From contig NC_064041.1 of the NCBI RefSeq assembly GCF_932526225.1, positions 9,096,813 to 9,158,812 on the forward strand: a stretch of DNA of 62,000 bases, read 5' to 3'. The DNA is from Nematostella vectensis (lineage: Eukaryota > Cnidaria > Anthozoa > Actiniaria > Edwardsiidae). Within the stretch, counting starts at the first letter, position 1; each line of letters begins with the position of its first letter. Made by a program: the position numbers and the translations under genes. The notes beneath the pieces were generated by a model. That model made no database searches, had not been told where the DNA came from, and saw nothing but the letters and a program-made list of their open reading frames with translations. Positions 32,172 through 42,645 of the stretch are shown piece by piece.

Positions 32172-32881
32172 TCAGGTGGTGCGACGGCGGGTGGTGCATT
32201 TGGTCACCACCTCCCCATCAAGGTGTTCGGTGACGCGTACACGGGACAAACGGCGGTACTTGAGTCGGGGTCTTCCTCTGCTACCATTGTTACGTAGTGG
32301 GGAGTATCCGAGGTTGCGAGGAGACATCGATGGGATGCTTGGGGTAGTTGGCAGTTGCGCACTATCATCGCTATCATTACCCCCAACACTGCTACTGCCA
32401 TACCCAGCAACGGTTTCAAAAAAATCACTAAGGTTCACTTCTGGCACAGCGTCGGGTACCGTGTACAGTGGAGTGCGAGAGTGAGGGAATGCTCGGTAGA
32501 TCCGTACACCTGAGTGTTCGCGGTGGGGGGTTGTGCTAAATATTTCTTTGACGGTACCTGTAGCAGGCCTGCTGTTCAATGGCGTTATGGGGATAGGGGG
32601 TAGGTTTAGTTGTTCCCGCGGTTGTTCTACTGTGCTTGCGGGTGATGTGATGGCGGTGGTAGCGGACGTGCTGGTTTCTTCATCGGTATCGTCGTCGCTC
32701 AGGCCGGAGGGTCGTTCAGGGGGTGTGAGGTTCGCTCTGGTAGCGAACTCGCGCTCTGCTACCCATCGCGCTCTAGCGCTGCCTGTGGGGCGTTCACCCC
32801 CCCCCCCCCCCCCCCCCGACGTTTGTAGTAGTACTGGTATGATAAGCGTCCGATTTTCCCCAGGATACGAATGTTAGACAT
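32172..32881 (-). pseudogene. Ser/Pro-rich Polinton protein X, copy 2
   Basis: Basic N-terminus from ATG 32881, then a run of 21 C (32797-32817) that would encode glycine or proline depending on frame, then an acidic segment (GLSDDDTDEE) and a Ser/Pro-rich region ending in an Arg-rich tail. Downstream of the C-run one frame is open to the stop at 32172. Whether N- and C-terminal parts are in frame depends on the exact C-run length. Confidence 0.5.
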
Positions 32882-32931
32882 TTTCAGGCGCTCTTTTCAC
32901 GTGCCGTTGGTTCCCCTGAATGACGGTGTTC

Positions 32932-33631
32932 CTAGATGATTGGGGTGTATTTATCCGTGAATACGCAAATGTAATCCACGTCTTCCACGGGTACGTAGAC
33001 GTAACTACGCTGGTCGCTAGGAAGTACGTGGGAGCGTAGTCGGCACTCCGGACGGGTATTTTTGTGAAAATCGAAAAGGAGGTACCCGTAGGGAGCGCTC
33101 GTCGCCTGTCTGAAAGCATTCATGACAAAACCTACCCTATTGGGGAATGCCTGGGTAGCAAGGTTACGGCAGCCTAACTGATATCGTGGGTTGTTAAAGA
33201 CTACAATATAGTGGGCGTTTAACGAAATGGTGCGCGCTTCTTTTTGCGGTGGAAACAAATTTTGCCAGGATCAGGATAGCAGTGATGTCATGGTGGTGTG
33301 ATGTTTTCGTGAAGATGTCGCTCATGCGATTTAGGTCGCCCATGAGGTCGTCAATGATGAGGACTCCAGGGCGTTCTTGCGGTCCAAAGAGTTTTTCTAT
33401 GGACTCGGGGAGCCCCCTGTGGAGCACGACACCAAGTTTTTGTTTCAGGGCTTCCAGCAGGGGCTGGTGAGCGCCATAGCAATAGACTGTTTTCTGGGGT
33501 GTTCGGTCAAATGCTGTTTTTTTCTGTTCTAGTAGGCTGTAAACAAAGTTGGTTTTTCCAGATTGGCTTGGGCCGGCGACGAGAATGCTACAGGGTGTGC
33601 GAAACAGTGTTTCAACCATGATAGACCGCAA
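32932..33631 (-). pseudogene. ATP: Polinton packaging ATPase, copy 2 (frameshifted)
   Basis: Walker A GPSQSGKT and Walker B VLIIDDL are intact in the first part (33194-33631). A frameshift near 33250 splits off the C-terminal third (32932-33258). Confidence 0.8.
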
Positions 33632-33654
33632 GGAATGGTTTAGACACGCAGTGT

Positions 33655-34259
33655 TTAAGGTTGCTTTACTCTCTTTCTGCTAATGGTTACAATTTTTTTC
33701 TTGCACCTCATTATCCTAGGCATAAACATTTGATAACGTCTTTTTGTTTTTTTTGGCATACTGTTGCCAAGTGTAGCGGATGTAGTTTGTCCCCCCTCTA
33801 CGGTCGTAGGGCTTGTGCGCATCTGTGAATTGGGTGACTAACCGGTCGTTCATTCGCGGGTCGTTGGAGTAGAGTTCTACAATTCGGTACATAGGGATCC
33901 CCCTTGAGCGGTGATAGAGGTAAAAAAGACAATGGCGGTCTCTGATGTTAGGGCTTGGACGCGACTATTGTTCTTTACGATAATATTGTGCTGGAGACAA
34001 AATTGTTGGATATCACCCCCATAAGTGTGGGGGTTAAAAGCAAAACTGTCGAAAAACAAAAAATTGGTCAGGAGTCTCGTAGACACCCAGCCAATGCATA
34101 CCAGGTTTATTGCTAGGGTCGGTGTTAACGATGTAGGCCGTGTCCCCAACGCTTTTTTCTTTTTTGCTTGCCCAGCTTGTCACTGGGCAGTACCCCTCCA
34201 AACACAGCCGCAAATGGCTCACCGTTGCACGCGACGTCCTCCAGCTCATCGGTGTACAT
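33655..34259 (-). pseudogene. PRO: Polinton adenain-type protease, copy 2 (broken)
   Basis: ATG 34259 gives the proper N-terminus (MYTDELEDVACNGEPF) missing in copy 1. An extra A in an A-run near 34160 shifts the frame, and the break at the nucleophile site is as in the other copies. GMHWLGVY and FFDSFAFN are present. Confidence 0.75.
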
Positions 34260-34307
34260 GGCTTAGAGGTTTGAGGTGAAGACGACTTGTCGATCCTTGT
34301 TAATTTT

Positions 34308-34912
34308 CAAGTATCAAATACCAGGTATCTAATACTGGAGAACAGGTCAGAGTGCACATTTCCAACAATACCCACGCCTTTGGTTGCACGTGCGGCGTTA
34401 GTTAGCGGTTCCTTGTTTTTTCAGTCCCTGGTTATCAGCTTCCGCCCCGCTGGGTATTCATGTGCCCTGCGGTGTCCTTGTGCCACATGCTACCAGCCAG
34501 GTAGGTCTCGTGGGCGCTTTTCGAGAAGTTCAGTAGGGCTTGGAAATAGGCTTTGTAGGGATAAAGGTCCCCCTGAGCCTCCACAAGCACACCATTTACC
34601 CATACTTCATCTGTTTGAAAAGGCTCCCAACGGGGTAGTTGACCAGACCGACTGATTGGTTGTTATCTATGTTGCTGTCGTCGGCCTTTGTGATTTTGAA
34701 AATCATGGAAATGAACGTCTTTTTCAGGTCGATGTTATTGGATGATGCCGGAATAATGAACGTGTATTTTTCACCCTCCTGGGTTTTTGGGGGTACTTCA
34801 GGTATTTCCCATTGGCGGCTGTGACGTCGGTATCGGGTAAAGAAAATAAGTCTAATTCTCTGCCATAACCTATTTTGGAGGTTTTGTAAACAGTGGCTTC
34901 GGAGACGGCCAT
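34308..34912 (-). pseudogene. MCP: Polinton major capsid protein, copy 2 (N-terminal half)
   Basis: Retains ELDLFSLPDTD and later N-terminal blocks in more than one frame (C-run near 34793 one base short). The body from about the SDLF block on is deleted at about 34312. Confidence 0.75.
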
Positions 34913-34980
34913 GCTGCGGAGCTCCTGACAGTGTATGGTATTGATGTTGAATGGTGCCTGCCGGTTATAGCGGTGGCTTT

Positions 34981-35433
34981 TTATCTCTTTCTTCTTTTCT
35001 TGGTAGTAGACGGCCCAGTGGTTCCTGGTCTTTTGCGTGAGGAAGAGGGAGGTTGAATGCAGATAAGTGAGGGCTGGTAGGCAGTGCTCAAAGTATTGCC
35101 AATCCCCCTTGGGGCACTCCCGCCACCTCCACCACCGCGCTGCGCTGGCATGGGTATCCCTAGGAATGGGGGTGAACCATTAAGCGCCAATGACCATTGA
35201 ACCCCACGGCCACCCTGGGTCACAGGAGCACCTCGAAAGACCCCGCGGCCACTTTGGGTGAGTTGAGAGCCACGGAATCTTCCCCTTCCTCCTTGTGTTA
35301 CGGGCGCTCCCCGAAATCTTCCCTTTCCTTTCTGAGCTGGCCCTCCCTGAGCCATGTCTTCACGTAACTCCTTGGCTATATTCTCTTGCAACCCCAAGGC
35401 GACTTGCTTTAACCAGTTGAGTGCCTTCACCAT
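34981..35433 (-). CDS. Arg/Gly-rich repeat protein of Polinton, copy 2
   Basis: 150 residues from MVKALNW, with the same FRGAPVTQGGRG repeats and TKKRRKR tail as copy 1. A TAG upstream of this Met removes the extension seen in copy 3. Confidence 0.6.
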   Translation of the reverse strand: MVKALNWLKQVALGLQENIAKELREDMAQGGPAQKGKGRFRGAPVTQGGRGRFRGSQLTQSGRGVFRGAPVTQGGRGVQWSLALNGSPPFLGIPMPAQRGGGGGGSAPRGIGNTLSTAYQPSLICIQPPSSSRKRPGTTGPSTTKKRRKR

Positions 35434-35522
35434 CTCAGGTGTTGGGGGAGATGTCGTGTGCCCGGGTATGTACGTAGTAATGAGGTGCTAGGGCTCAGGG
35501 GACCAACTTTTAAATAATACAG

Positions 35523-35971
35523 TCACCTCTTTTGGGGCCTGATATGCAAGGCCACTTTTACAGCGCCCGATTGGAACTTGATGATGTTTCCACTATCGTC
35601 GGAAATTTGAATTCTAAAACTGTCGAGAAAAGAGAACCGTATTTTGAAATTTAAGTTTTCTTCGTGCATGTCACCATCGTCGGCTTTTGGTGTGAAGACC
35701 CGCATCAAGTTGCCAGAGTTGTCACCCCCGGGTACAACGCACCCTGTTGTGTGCCCCGAGTATAAATAGTAGTCTTGGAACGATTTTCCTTTTGGGCCAG
35801 GCGCATTCTCAGTCGAGACAAACGAGGGAGAACGGCGCATTGGAACCATTCCATATAGTCGCAGACAGCATACTCCTGGTTTGCTTCTTCTGGTGACCCG
35901 TACCATGGTGGCATGCCAAACGTTGGAATACCCGGCACCAAGGACTCCTCATCGGGGTTCAACCGCCGCAA
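35523..35971 (-). pseudogene. Penton-like/minor capsid protein of Polinton, copy 2 (frameshifted)
   Basis: Same two-frame structure as copy 1, plus a 12-bp in-frame loss near 35650. Confidence 0.5.
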
Positions 35972-36072
35972 AAATCGTGGCGATACGCTGGCGTTTGTAT
36001 CGTCGACGGTAAGGGCGGTGGAGCGTGTAGGTGGGTTGCGAGCGTAACCATAACTCGGCTTGTTGACGAGTT
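35955..36072 (-). pseudogene. INT: Polinton integrase remnant, copy 2
   Basis: Retains only WLRSQPTYTLHRPYRR and neighbours up to the same downstream junction as copy 1. The upstream side is cut by the truncation at 36072. Confidence 0.7.
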
Positions 36073-36084
36073 TTAACTCGTCTT

Positions 36085-36605
36085 TTGATACTTAAAAGTA
36101 TCAAAACATTAAGTATCAAAACATTAAGTATCAAAAACATCTAATTCAAGGTCTATATTCAAATCTAAGCTTTCAAATATGCACCAGACTACTCACTTAT
36201 TTTTGTACATATTTTGTATATATTAAAGTGGCATTTACTAATGTATCTATTTTAAGGGATTAACCTTGTTACAGCTTTCATGTAAAGAAGTTTTCTAACT
36301 TATGAAACTACCGTAGTAAAATAAAGGTGAATCAATCAATCAATCTGTCCGTCTGTCTGCAATTAAGTGTCAAAACATTTCGTATCAAAAACATCTAATT
36401 CAATGTCTATATTCAAATCTAAGCTTTCCTATATACACCAGACTACCCACTAATTTTTGTATATATTTTGTATATATTATAGTGGCATTTAATTATGTAT
36501 CTATTTTAGGGTTTAACCTTGTTACGGCTTTCATGCAAAGAAGTTTTCGAACTTATAAAACTACCGCAGTAAAATAAAGGTGAATCAATCAATCTGCCTG
36601 CCTGC
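36085..36605. repeat. Two-unit tandem repeat of about 255 bp
   Basis: Units share aagtatcaaaaacatctaatt, gtctatattcaaatctaagc, a ttgtatatatt block and end in aaggtgaatcaatcaatc. It directly follows the broken end of Polinton copy 2. Confidence 0.7.
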
Positions 36606-36756
36606 ATACAAACGTTTGACTATCTGGCCCGTAGCCTGTTTCTTTCTCTCTTTTTTTTTTTTTTTTCGCGTGACCATTTATGGATACTTTCAGCAGCGGT
36701 GCGGTAGTTTGGTAGTGGGTTCCAGAGAATTGGATCACGACTGATCTTGAATTTTA

Positions 36757-37028
36757 TTACTTTGCAACCAGGACTATTGAATAGACGTCATTAGCCCAGG
36801 TTCCCCCGGTGCCATTATTGCAAGCAGATGAAGGGCCGTACTTGCTATAGGTCACGTGCGCGAGCGGACCGGTGAAGCACTGGGTACGGTACTGCATCGC
36901 GAAGACACTGTAATCTCGGCTGCTAGCGTAGTGAAAGCATCCCAAGAATGAATCAACCCCGCGTACTTGACCATCTATGGCACGGTCATTTGTGTCTTTA
37001 TAACACCCAAGATGCGCGCTAGTGAGCT
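36757..37028 (-). CDS. Gene D terminal exon: LGCFKD...WANDVY module
   Basis: 272 bp from a tttag acceptor to [48 protein letters not shown] and [10 protein letters not shown] align with the last exon of gene B. Confidence 0.75.
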
Positions 37029-40000
37029 CTAAAGAAAAGTAGAAGTAAAAAGAAACAAAATCGAGAAAATCTAACAATCTAGATAAGGGAAAATAAGTTG
37101 GTTACACCAATATGAAAAACATATTAGAGGGGATTTTAAAAATCATGTCTTTAGACCTCATACAATTATTTAAAAACAAATGGGTTTCCCCTTGAACGGA
37201 GGTATTCGACCATTTATGGCACGGTCAATATGCGTACTAGTGTGCCCTAGTGAACCAGAGGAATTAAAATCATGTTCAGAAAATTGGGCTGAGGGGGGAG
37301 GGGGTCTATAATGGGTGCACCACAATTTATATAAAAGAATTTTGACAATTTTTGCCTTTCTTTAAACTTCATACCATACTTAAAATACAAATGAACTTCA
37401 CCGTGAACGGATGGCGTCTAGAGGTTACTCGTCTCAAGTGTTCCAGCATCAGGCAAATAAAGGGTAGGGGCAATAAGCAGGTCTTTATCACGTCTTTATT
37501 ATTACATAGTTGCGCCTCGAACTGATTTACTTTCTTGTCGATGTAACCCCTACCTGTACAACTCGTTCCTTTGCCGGTATACCCGGGCTTGCAAAGGCAT
37601 GTGAAGGAGCCCGCGATGTTGCTGCAAGTGGCGTTTGCGTGACAGTTGTGACTTCCAGTAGAGCATTCGTCGATATCTGAGTGTTGATAACACTTTGCAG
37701 ATTCAATCGTATGTGAAATTAATGTACACCTCTTTGAAACTCGCTAAATATTACCGAGACGTGGTAATGGTCAGACTTTCGCTAAGCATATATTTACAGA
37801 ACGGCCTCAATTTCAGTTACCTTGGTATTTGTATCAAAGAGTATCGTTGCATACCTGTTTCACATGCGGCACCGGTGTATCCCTGCGGACACTCACATCT
37901 GTATCTTGGAGTCCCCTTTAACTCAACGCAGGTCATGTTGGCAGATGGACAAGGATTCGGGACACATATCTCCTAAAAAAAATAAAATAATGCGGTGTTC
38001 AACTCGAGCTTATGATTTCTGAAAAATTAACGCAAGGTGCTTTATCATTCATGCATTTCCTTTTTCTCATACAGTGATTGACTTGATTCGAAGGGGCTTT
38101 GCGTAACTGTTATTTTTAGGAGTTAATGCCTCCTGTGCTCGATTGTTGCAGAAATACTTGTGTGTTGCAGTAACAAATTTCTTGGAATTTCAGCAAATCT
38201 TTACATTAGGGAAATATTCAGCTTTGGCGGAGAGCAGTTTACACCTCCCGATATTCGCCCGTTTCTTGTATAAAAGGTTAATTCTTAAGCAAATACAGTA
38301 AGCATCCTAAAGCTTATAAGTTTATATAACAACCACTTTACATCAAGCGCGCATGAGGTTATTTAGACATACATTGGGGCCGTAGTAGTCGAATCCTGGG
38401 AGCTTTAGCAGATCTATAGGGAAGGATCCAGCTTTGGCAGACAGCAGTTCACAGGTCCCAAGATTCGTGCCTTTCTTATAGTTCACAGCACGACATGCTT
38501 GGTTCACATAGCACTTTACTTGACAGTTTTCCACTGATATGTCAGTTATATTCTGAAGGGTGTGGTTTAAGAGGGCGTAGTCCTCTAGTGGAGAAGGAAA
38601 ATGCATGTTGCGACAGGAGTCTGAAAAATAGACAAAGTGTGACCGGAAAGGAACGCGTAAAAAAACCGCAGTGGCTATATGCCTGACATGGTATAACTAG
38701 AAAGACTACAGGCAAGCTGTAGAAAAACTAGATGGTCTGCGTAGGCGTGGTGTAGAGAAGGTATGAATCAACACAAGGTTAAAAAGGTACCTTGTATATG
38801 CCCGACAGCCGGGAAAGGTCCTAAATGGACTAAATGCCCGACAGTTTTCAATTTATTTAATTATCTCAGTAAATGTTCGACCCACTAAGTTCAAAGTATT
38901 CTATTTTAACTATTGAGAAAGGGCGGCGAGGCAATCTGGATGAGCGACAAACAAGGCCTTACTCGAGTCAAGACTTGTTCGGTTTTGCATGAGTCGAGTC
39001 GATCCTTACGGTTTCCCTTAATGCCCTCAACCCGGGTTAGCTTTTGGCTACGTTAATGGAGAAAATAAAAGCCCGGGTTGGCTAGGAACGTCTATTTACA
39101 TGAGGAAATTGACGAAGGTGGCAGATTTCCACTCAGGACAATCCCATCTGAGAACTGGGTTGCCCCTTGATGAAAATTGTAAAAGCAAAAATTTGTAAAA
39201 GCAAATTTCAGGTAAACGTTTACAGGAGGTTTACGGTGGTGGTGGGGGGGGGGGGGGGGGGGGTGGGGGGTGAGGGTTGAGGCTGCTAAGTCGAAAGTTT
39301 CTGGTTCAAATATTTCGACTCTCCCCCCCCCCCCCAATTTAGAGCACAAAAACTCCTCCCCCTAAAGGGCGACCAAAAATTAAGGCCCTCCCCCAGAACC
39401 AAAGACAAAAAAGCAAAAAAAAGCTTATTGATCAGTTTATTGAAATTATACTCTAGTCTTAAGATGCTCTACGTACGGCACGTTCTTCCATTAGCACCAG
39501 CAAATTCTATAACCGTACGGGTTAAGAGCCCGCAAATGTAATAAACGCCCACACATTTAATAAACCCTATTATTTAATAAACCCTATTATACTATAACGA
39601 ATAATCTGTGCAGTACAAATAGGGGATAGAGAACTTTGCCAAGAATAAAAATACATGCTTTATATTTGTTAACCAGAATATGGCCTGAATGTCGCAGACG
39701 TCGCCCCCTCCCCTCCCCACGTCAAATTGTTGTGTGTGAGGGGGGGGGGGGGGGGGGGGGAGGGGGGATGACTTTGACATGCCCATGAAGGGGCGGCGGA
39801 GCTGGCCTTAAACACCACCAAGTCAGGAGTAGTGCTGTTTCGAGCCCAATGTTTCAGGGGTGTAAATACTGAGGGTCTAGTGGCATGCTCCCCCTTGACA
39901 TTTTGCCATTTTTTTCTTATATATGAAATTGTCATTATTGTAAAACCTATGTAAATGGAAATAGGGTCGTTACCTCCTTTCGAACTGAAGTCATTTTTTT

Positions 40001-41496
40001 ACATCTATCTTCTTATTCAGCCAATCTGAAAAGTTAGTGCGGAGGGGGACTTCGACATGAATTAAAATTCGCAAATTCAGTGATGAAAGTTGGAAGTTAA
40101 TGAAACCAAAACTGCAAAATATAAAAAAGTACCACTCTTTAGGGGATAATGGCTTTCAACGCCAGCGAAACACAAGTCATGAAAGTGCAAGCAGAAGGCG
40201 CATCAAATTTATTTATCAATTTTGTAGGTGGTTCTTACCAGAAAAATTCCAGACTTTTAGGAGGCCGGAAATTAATAAGAATACCTAGTGTTCAAAAAAT
40301 AAGTCCTTCCCCTAAACCCTGAATCAAAATTTGAGGCCCAACCCCTGAATCGACGCTGTTATTTTACATCTATAGATCATGTCATTAATGACAACTGTCA
40401 TTCAGAACATCGATGCGAAAAGGGTACAGTTCAAAAATGCGTCAAAACGTTTATACAAAGGATTTTTTTAAGGAGAGGGGTACATTTTGTTTTGTCAAAA
40501 CAGACACTAAGTTTACTGCTGATACTTTTGAAGCACATATTTATGCAATAATTGTTTATTTTACGAGTTTAACTTGTATTTTTTTTTAGAATCTTTTTTG
40601 TTTTTGTTTTTTAAGGGAAATACATAATTCATAAAAAATGATTATCGAAGATGTTGGACTGAAAATGGAGTAAATTAATTCTTACAAAATAATAAATTAA
40701 ATTTGTCTTAAATGAGTTAAAAGGTTGATTCTAGTATATCTAAATAATTGCCTAAAAGGCGAGTCTGAATAGGGTTTATTTTTAATAATAAGTAATTTTA
40801 CAGAAATTTTCTTAATATGAATACAAACAACTCAAATGTTGTGCACGATTTGGAAAGACTTCAACAATGGTAAACACAATTGTATACAGAAAATGCCAAA
40901 GTTTTGGAATACTAAGACATGTCAATGGCTCGATTTTTGGTTCAAACAGTTCGGTTGATATACTAAATAATTTACATAAGGACTAAAACGAAAGATTTTT
41001 TTGTACTTAAACAAAAAGGAAGAAAGTAGTTGAGCGTGTATGTATATTGCTTTAGATTCCGACACTTATTCATCTTTAGTTTGCTTCTCTTTATATGATC
41101 CTAAATTCCTGAGAGTACCTTACATAAGGACTTTACAAAGCATAGCTTAAACTAAAACTAAAGATTTTTTTGTACTTAAACAAAAAGAAAGAAAGTAGTT
41201 GAGCGTGTATGTATATTGCTTTAAGATTCCGACACTTATTCATCTTTAGTTTGCTTCTCTTTATATGATCCTAAAGTCCTGAGTATACCTTAACAAAAAA
41301 TAGCAAAACGGAAATTAGGAAGAAAAAGAGCTTTCTCGACCCTTAATCAGATGGAACTCTTATCGACTCTACCAAATATTACCCGAGTTTTATCGAACTT
41401 GAGCACCTCAGAAATATAAAAAAATATCTACTGTCCGTACATACCTTTGCTGAAGCACATTCCCGCCATAACATAAAAAAGAAGAAGAGAGATCAT
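36757..41496 (-). CDS. Gene D: secreted PAN-EGF-EGF_CA-LGCFKD-module protein (multi-exon, complete)
   Basis: Five minus-strand exons: signal peptide 41445-41496, PAN 38373-38620, EGF 37855-37972, EGF-CA 37554-37676 and last exon 36757-37028 (stop TAA, overlapping AATAAA). Phases agree throughout; the protein is about 270 residues. It has a single EGF-CA domain against three in gene B, and its signal exon differs from that of A, B and C. There is no Polinton upstream; a Penelope-like element lies there instead. A relic PAN piece sits in the PAN-EGF intron. Same inferred role as its paralogues. Confidence 0.82.
37554..37676 (-). CDS. Gene D exon: calcium-binding EGF domain
   Basis: 123 bp, phase 1 to 1; (D)[30 protein letters not shown]. 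Confidence 0.85.
37855..37972 (-). CDS. Gene D exon: EGF-like domain
   Basis: 118 bp, phase 0 to 1; [10 protein letters not shown] start, [15 protein letters not shown] end; donor gtatgc. Confidence 0.85.
38181..38272 (-). pseudogene. Relic PAN fragment in gene D intron
   Basis: About 90 bp aligns with the second half of the PAN exon ([12 protein letters not shown] against [12 protein letters not shown]) but lacks both splice sites and soon meets a stop. Confidence 0.6.
38373..38620 (-). CDS. Gene D exon: PAN/apple domain
   Basis: 248 bp, phase 1 to 0, same Cys pattern as the paralogues (NCQVKC, QAC, GTCELL). Confidence 0.85.
38621..41444 (-). other. Gene D intron 1 with G-runs and a 170-bp tandem duplication
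   Basis: No exon seen. G-runs lie at about 39244-39263 and 39739-39760. Two copies of a block with ttgagcgtgtatgtatattgc and ctttatatgatcctaaa occur at about 40990-41115 and 41158-41288. Confidence 0.5.
41445..41496 (-). CDS. Gene D exon 1: signal peptide
   Basis: ATG 41496; [17 protein letters not shown], a hydrophobic signal sequence, then a perfect gtatgt donor in phase 1. Too short for ordinary ORF calling; supported by phase match with the PAN exon. Confidence 0.65.
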
Positions 41497-41697
41497 TGTC
41501 TTTCCATATATTTGACTGTACTCCCTCTACCAGATGACTTGTTCTAGTCCCGATAGTCTAAACTAAATTTTCATTATTATTTCATATCTTTTAGCGCAGG
41601 TCAACACGCAAAAACAATAATCAAATTTGAATTTTAAATGCGGTTGTTAAGGAGATCTAAGTTAACAGGATAGACAAACGGAAAACAGGTGAATGAC

Positions 41698-41716
41698 TAT
41701 ATATATATATATATAT
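41698..41716. repeat. (AT)n microsatellite
   Basis: About nine AT units next to the 3' end of Penelope-like element 2. Confidence 0.8.
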
Positions 41717-41754
41717 CTTGATTTGTAGGAAAAAAACACGCGAACTACCGTTTC

Positions 41755-41797
41755 ATCTCTACAAGCCTGTTTCGTGGTTGCCCACTCATCAGGAGAT
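41755..41797 (-). ncRNA. Type I hammerhead ribozyme of Penelope-like element 2
   Basis: On the minus strand, in order: stem I 5' arm ATCTC, core CTGATGA, stem II GTGG-GCAA-CCAC, core GAA, a 3-bp stem III (ACA-GGCT-TGT), A at the cleavage position (41760), and stem I 3' arm GAGAT. Every conserved core base of the hammerhead is present. Minimal stem III hammerheads are known from the terminal repeats of Penelope-like elements, where self-cleavage processes transcripts. It lies downstream of the endonuclease domain on the same strand. Confidence 0.88.
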
Positions 41798-41903
41798 TTA
41801 TTAAGAATATGTTACTACCACCACTTATATACTATCTATGTATAAAATTAACATGAAAATAGGGCGTGAAATTTGAATGGCTGTTATGATGAAATTGAAT
41901 AGT

Positions 41904-42290
41904 TCAGCTGTTGCATAACAAGGCTTTGTTCCTGTGGCGGCACGAAGACACTTGCTCGTTACGCTTGTTTAAAGTTGATAGCTTGGGTTGGCGGATAATG
42001 ATAAGTTTTTCTTTGAGGCAGAGATTACATCTTTTGCTAGAGCTGTTGTAGGTGGAGTGAGATGACAGGATTTTCCATAAAATAAAGTGTTCCATGTCGT
42101 TGTCTTTAAGGCTCCATATGTGTTTGCTTAGTTCGGTCAAGTTTCTGTGTTTAGCGTGTCGGAATGAGGCGGTGTGGTTTCTATATCTTGTCTTGAATTT
42201 GTTCTCGGTTAGTCCTACGTAGGTTTCGGAGGTGTTGTTGTCCTTTCTTGTTACAGTGGCTTGGTAGATAACAGATGATTGGAGGCAGTT
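41904..42290 (-). pseudogene. GIY-YIG endonuclease domain of Penelope-like element 2
   Basis: CLQSSVIYQATVTRKD, then ETYVGLTENKFKTRYRNH and LTELSKHIWSLKDN, with a distal CNLCLKEKLIII. The order IY...YVG...R..NH...E/LS matches C-terminal GIY-YIG domains of Penelope-like elements. Open from about 42290 to the stop at 41904. Confidence 0.75.
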
Positions 42291-42645
42291 TCCGTCAAGG
42301 GGGTACGTGTTCTTTTGTCTGCAGTTTCATGTTTTGTTATTGGCGGTAGCGAGGGAGGTGGGGGCGTCTTCGGTTGTTATTGATGAGGCGATTATGCGTT
42401 TGTTGTGGCTGTCAATTATCTGCTTGGTGTTGCTTATGCAGCTATAACTGATTTTGATTGTGTTCCGGTTGAAGATTTTTCTGATTTTGTGGTCTTTAGG
42501 GAAGTGCTTGTCTATGAGTGAGAGGAATTTGTGGCTGATGTTGGTGCTTGTGTTCTTGCTAAAAGGGGGGTTGTACCAGATGATGTTGTTGCGCTGGCGG
42601 TTCTTGCGTTTGTTTGTGGTGTTTGGTTCGTAGTGTAGCGTGTAG

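Larger units (their letters stand above)
29410..36072. mobile_element. Polinton copy 2 (right end lost)
   Basis: Begins AGTAGCAAGGGG directly after cagata, as copy 1 does. It carries the left half of the element up to the integrase remnant and then stops at about 36072, where a palindromic gacgagttttaactcgtc joins unrelated repeats. PolB, the right arm and the right TIR are missing. A deletion of about 0.66 kb (junction about 34312) removed the middle and C-terminus of the capsid gene. Confidence 0.88.

Noticed and set aside
39092-39349. 85-codon minus-strand frame with poly-Pro
   Set aside because: The proline stretch comes from a G-run; it lies in an intron of gene D and has no domain.
39560-40780. 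Possible third piggyBac-like element (ataaaccctatta near 39566 and gtctgaataggg near 40769)
   Set aside because: Only about 10 bp match at each end and no TTAA pair; too weak to call.
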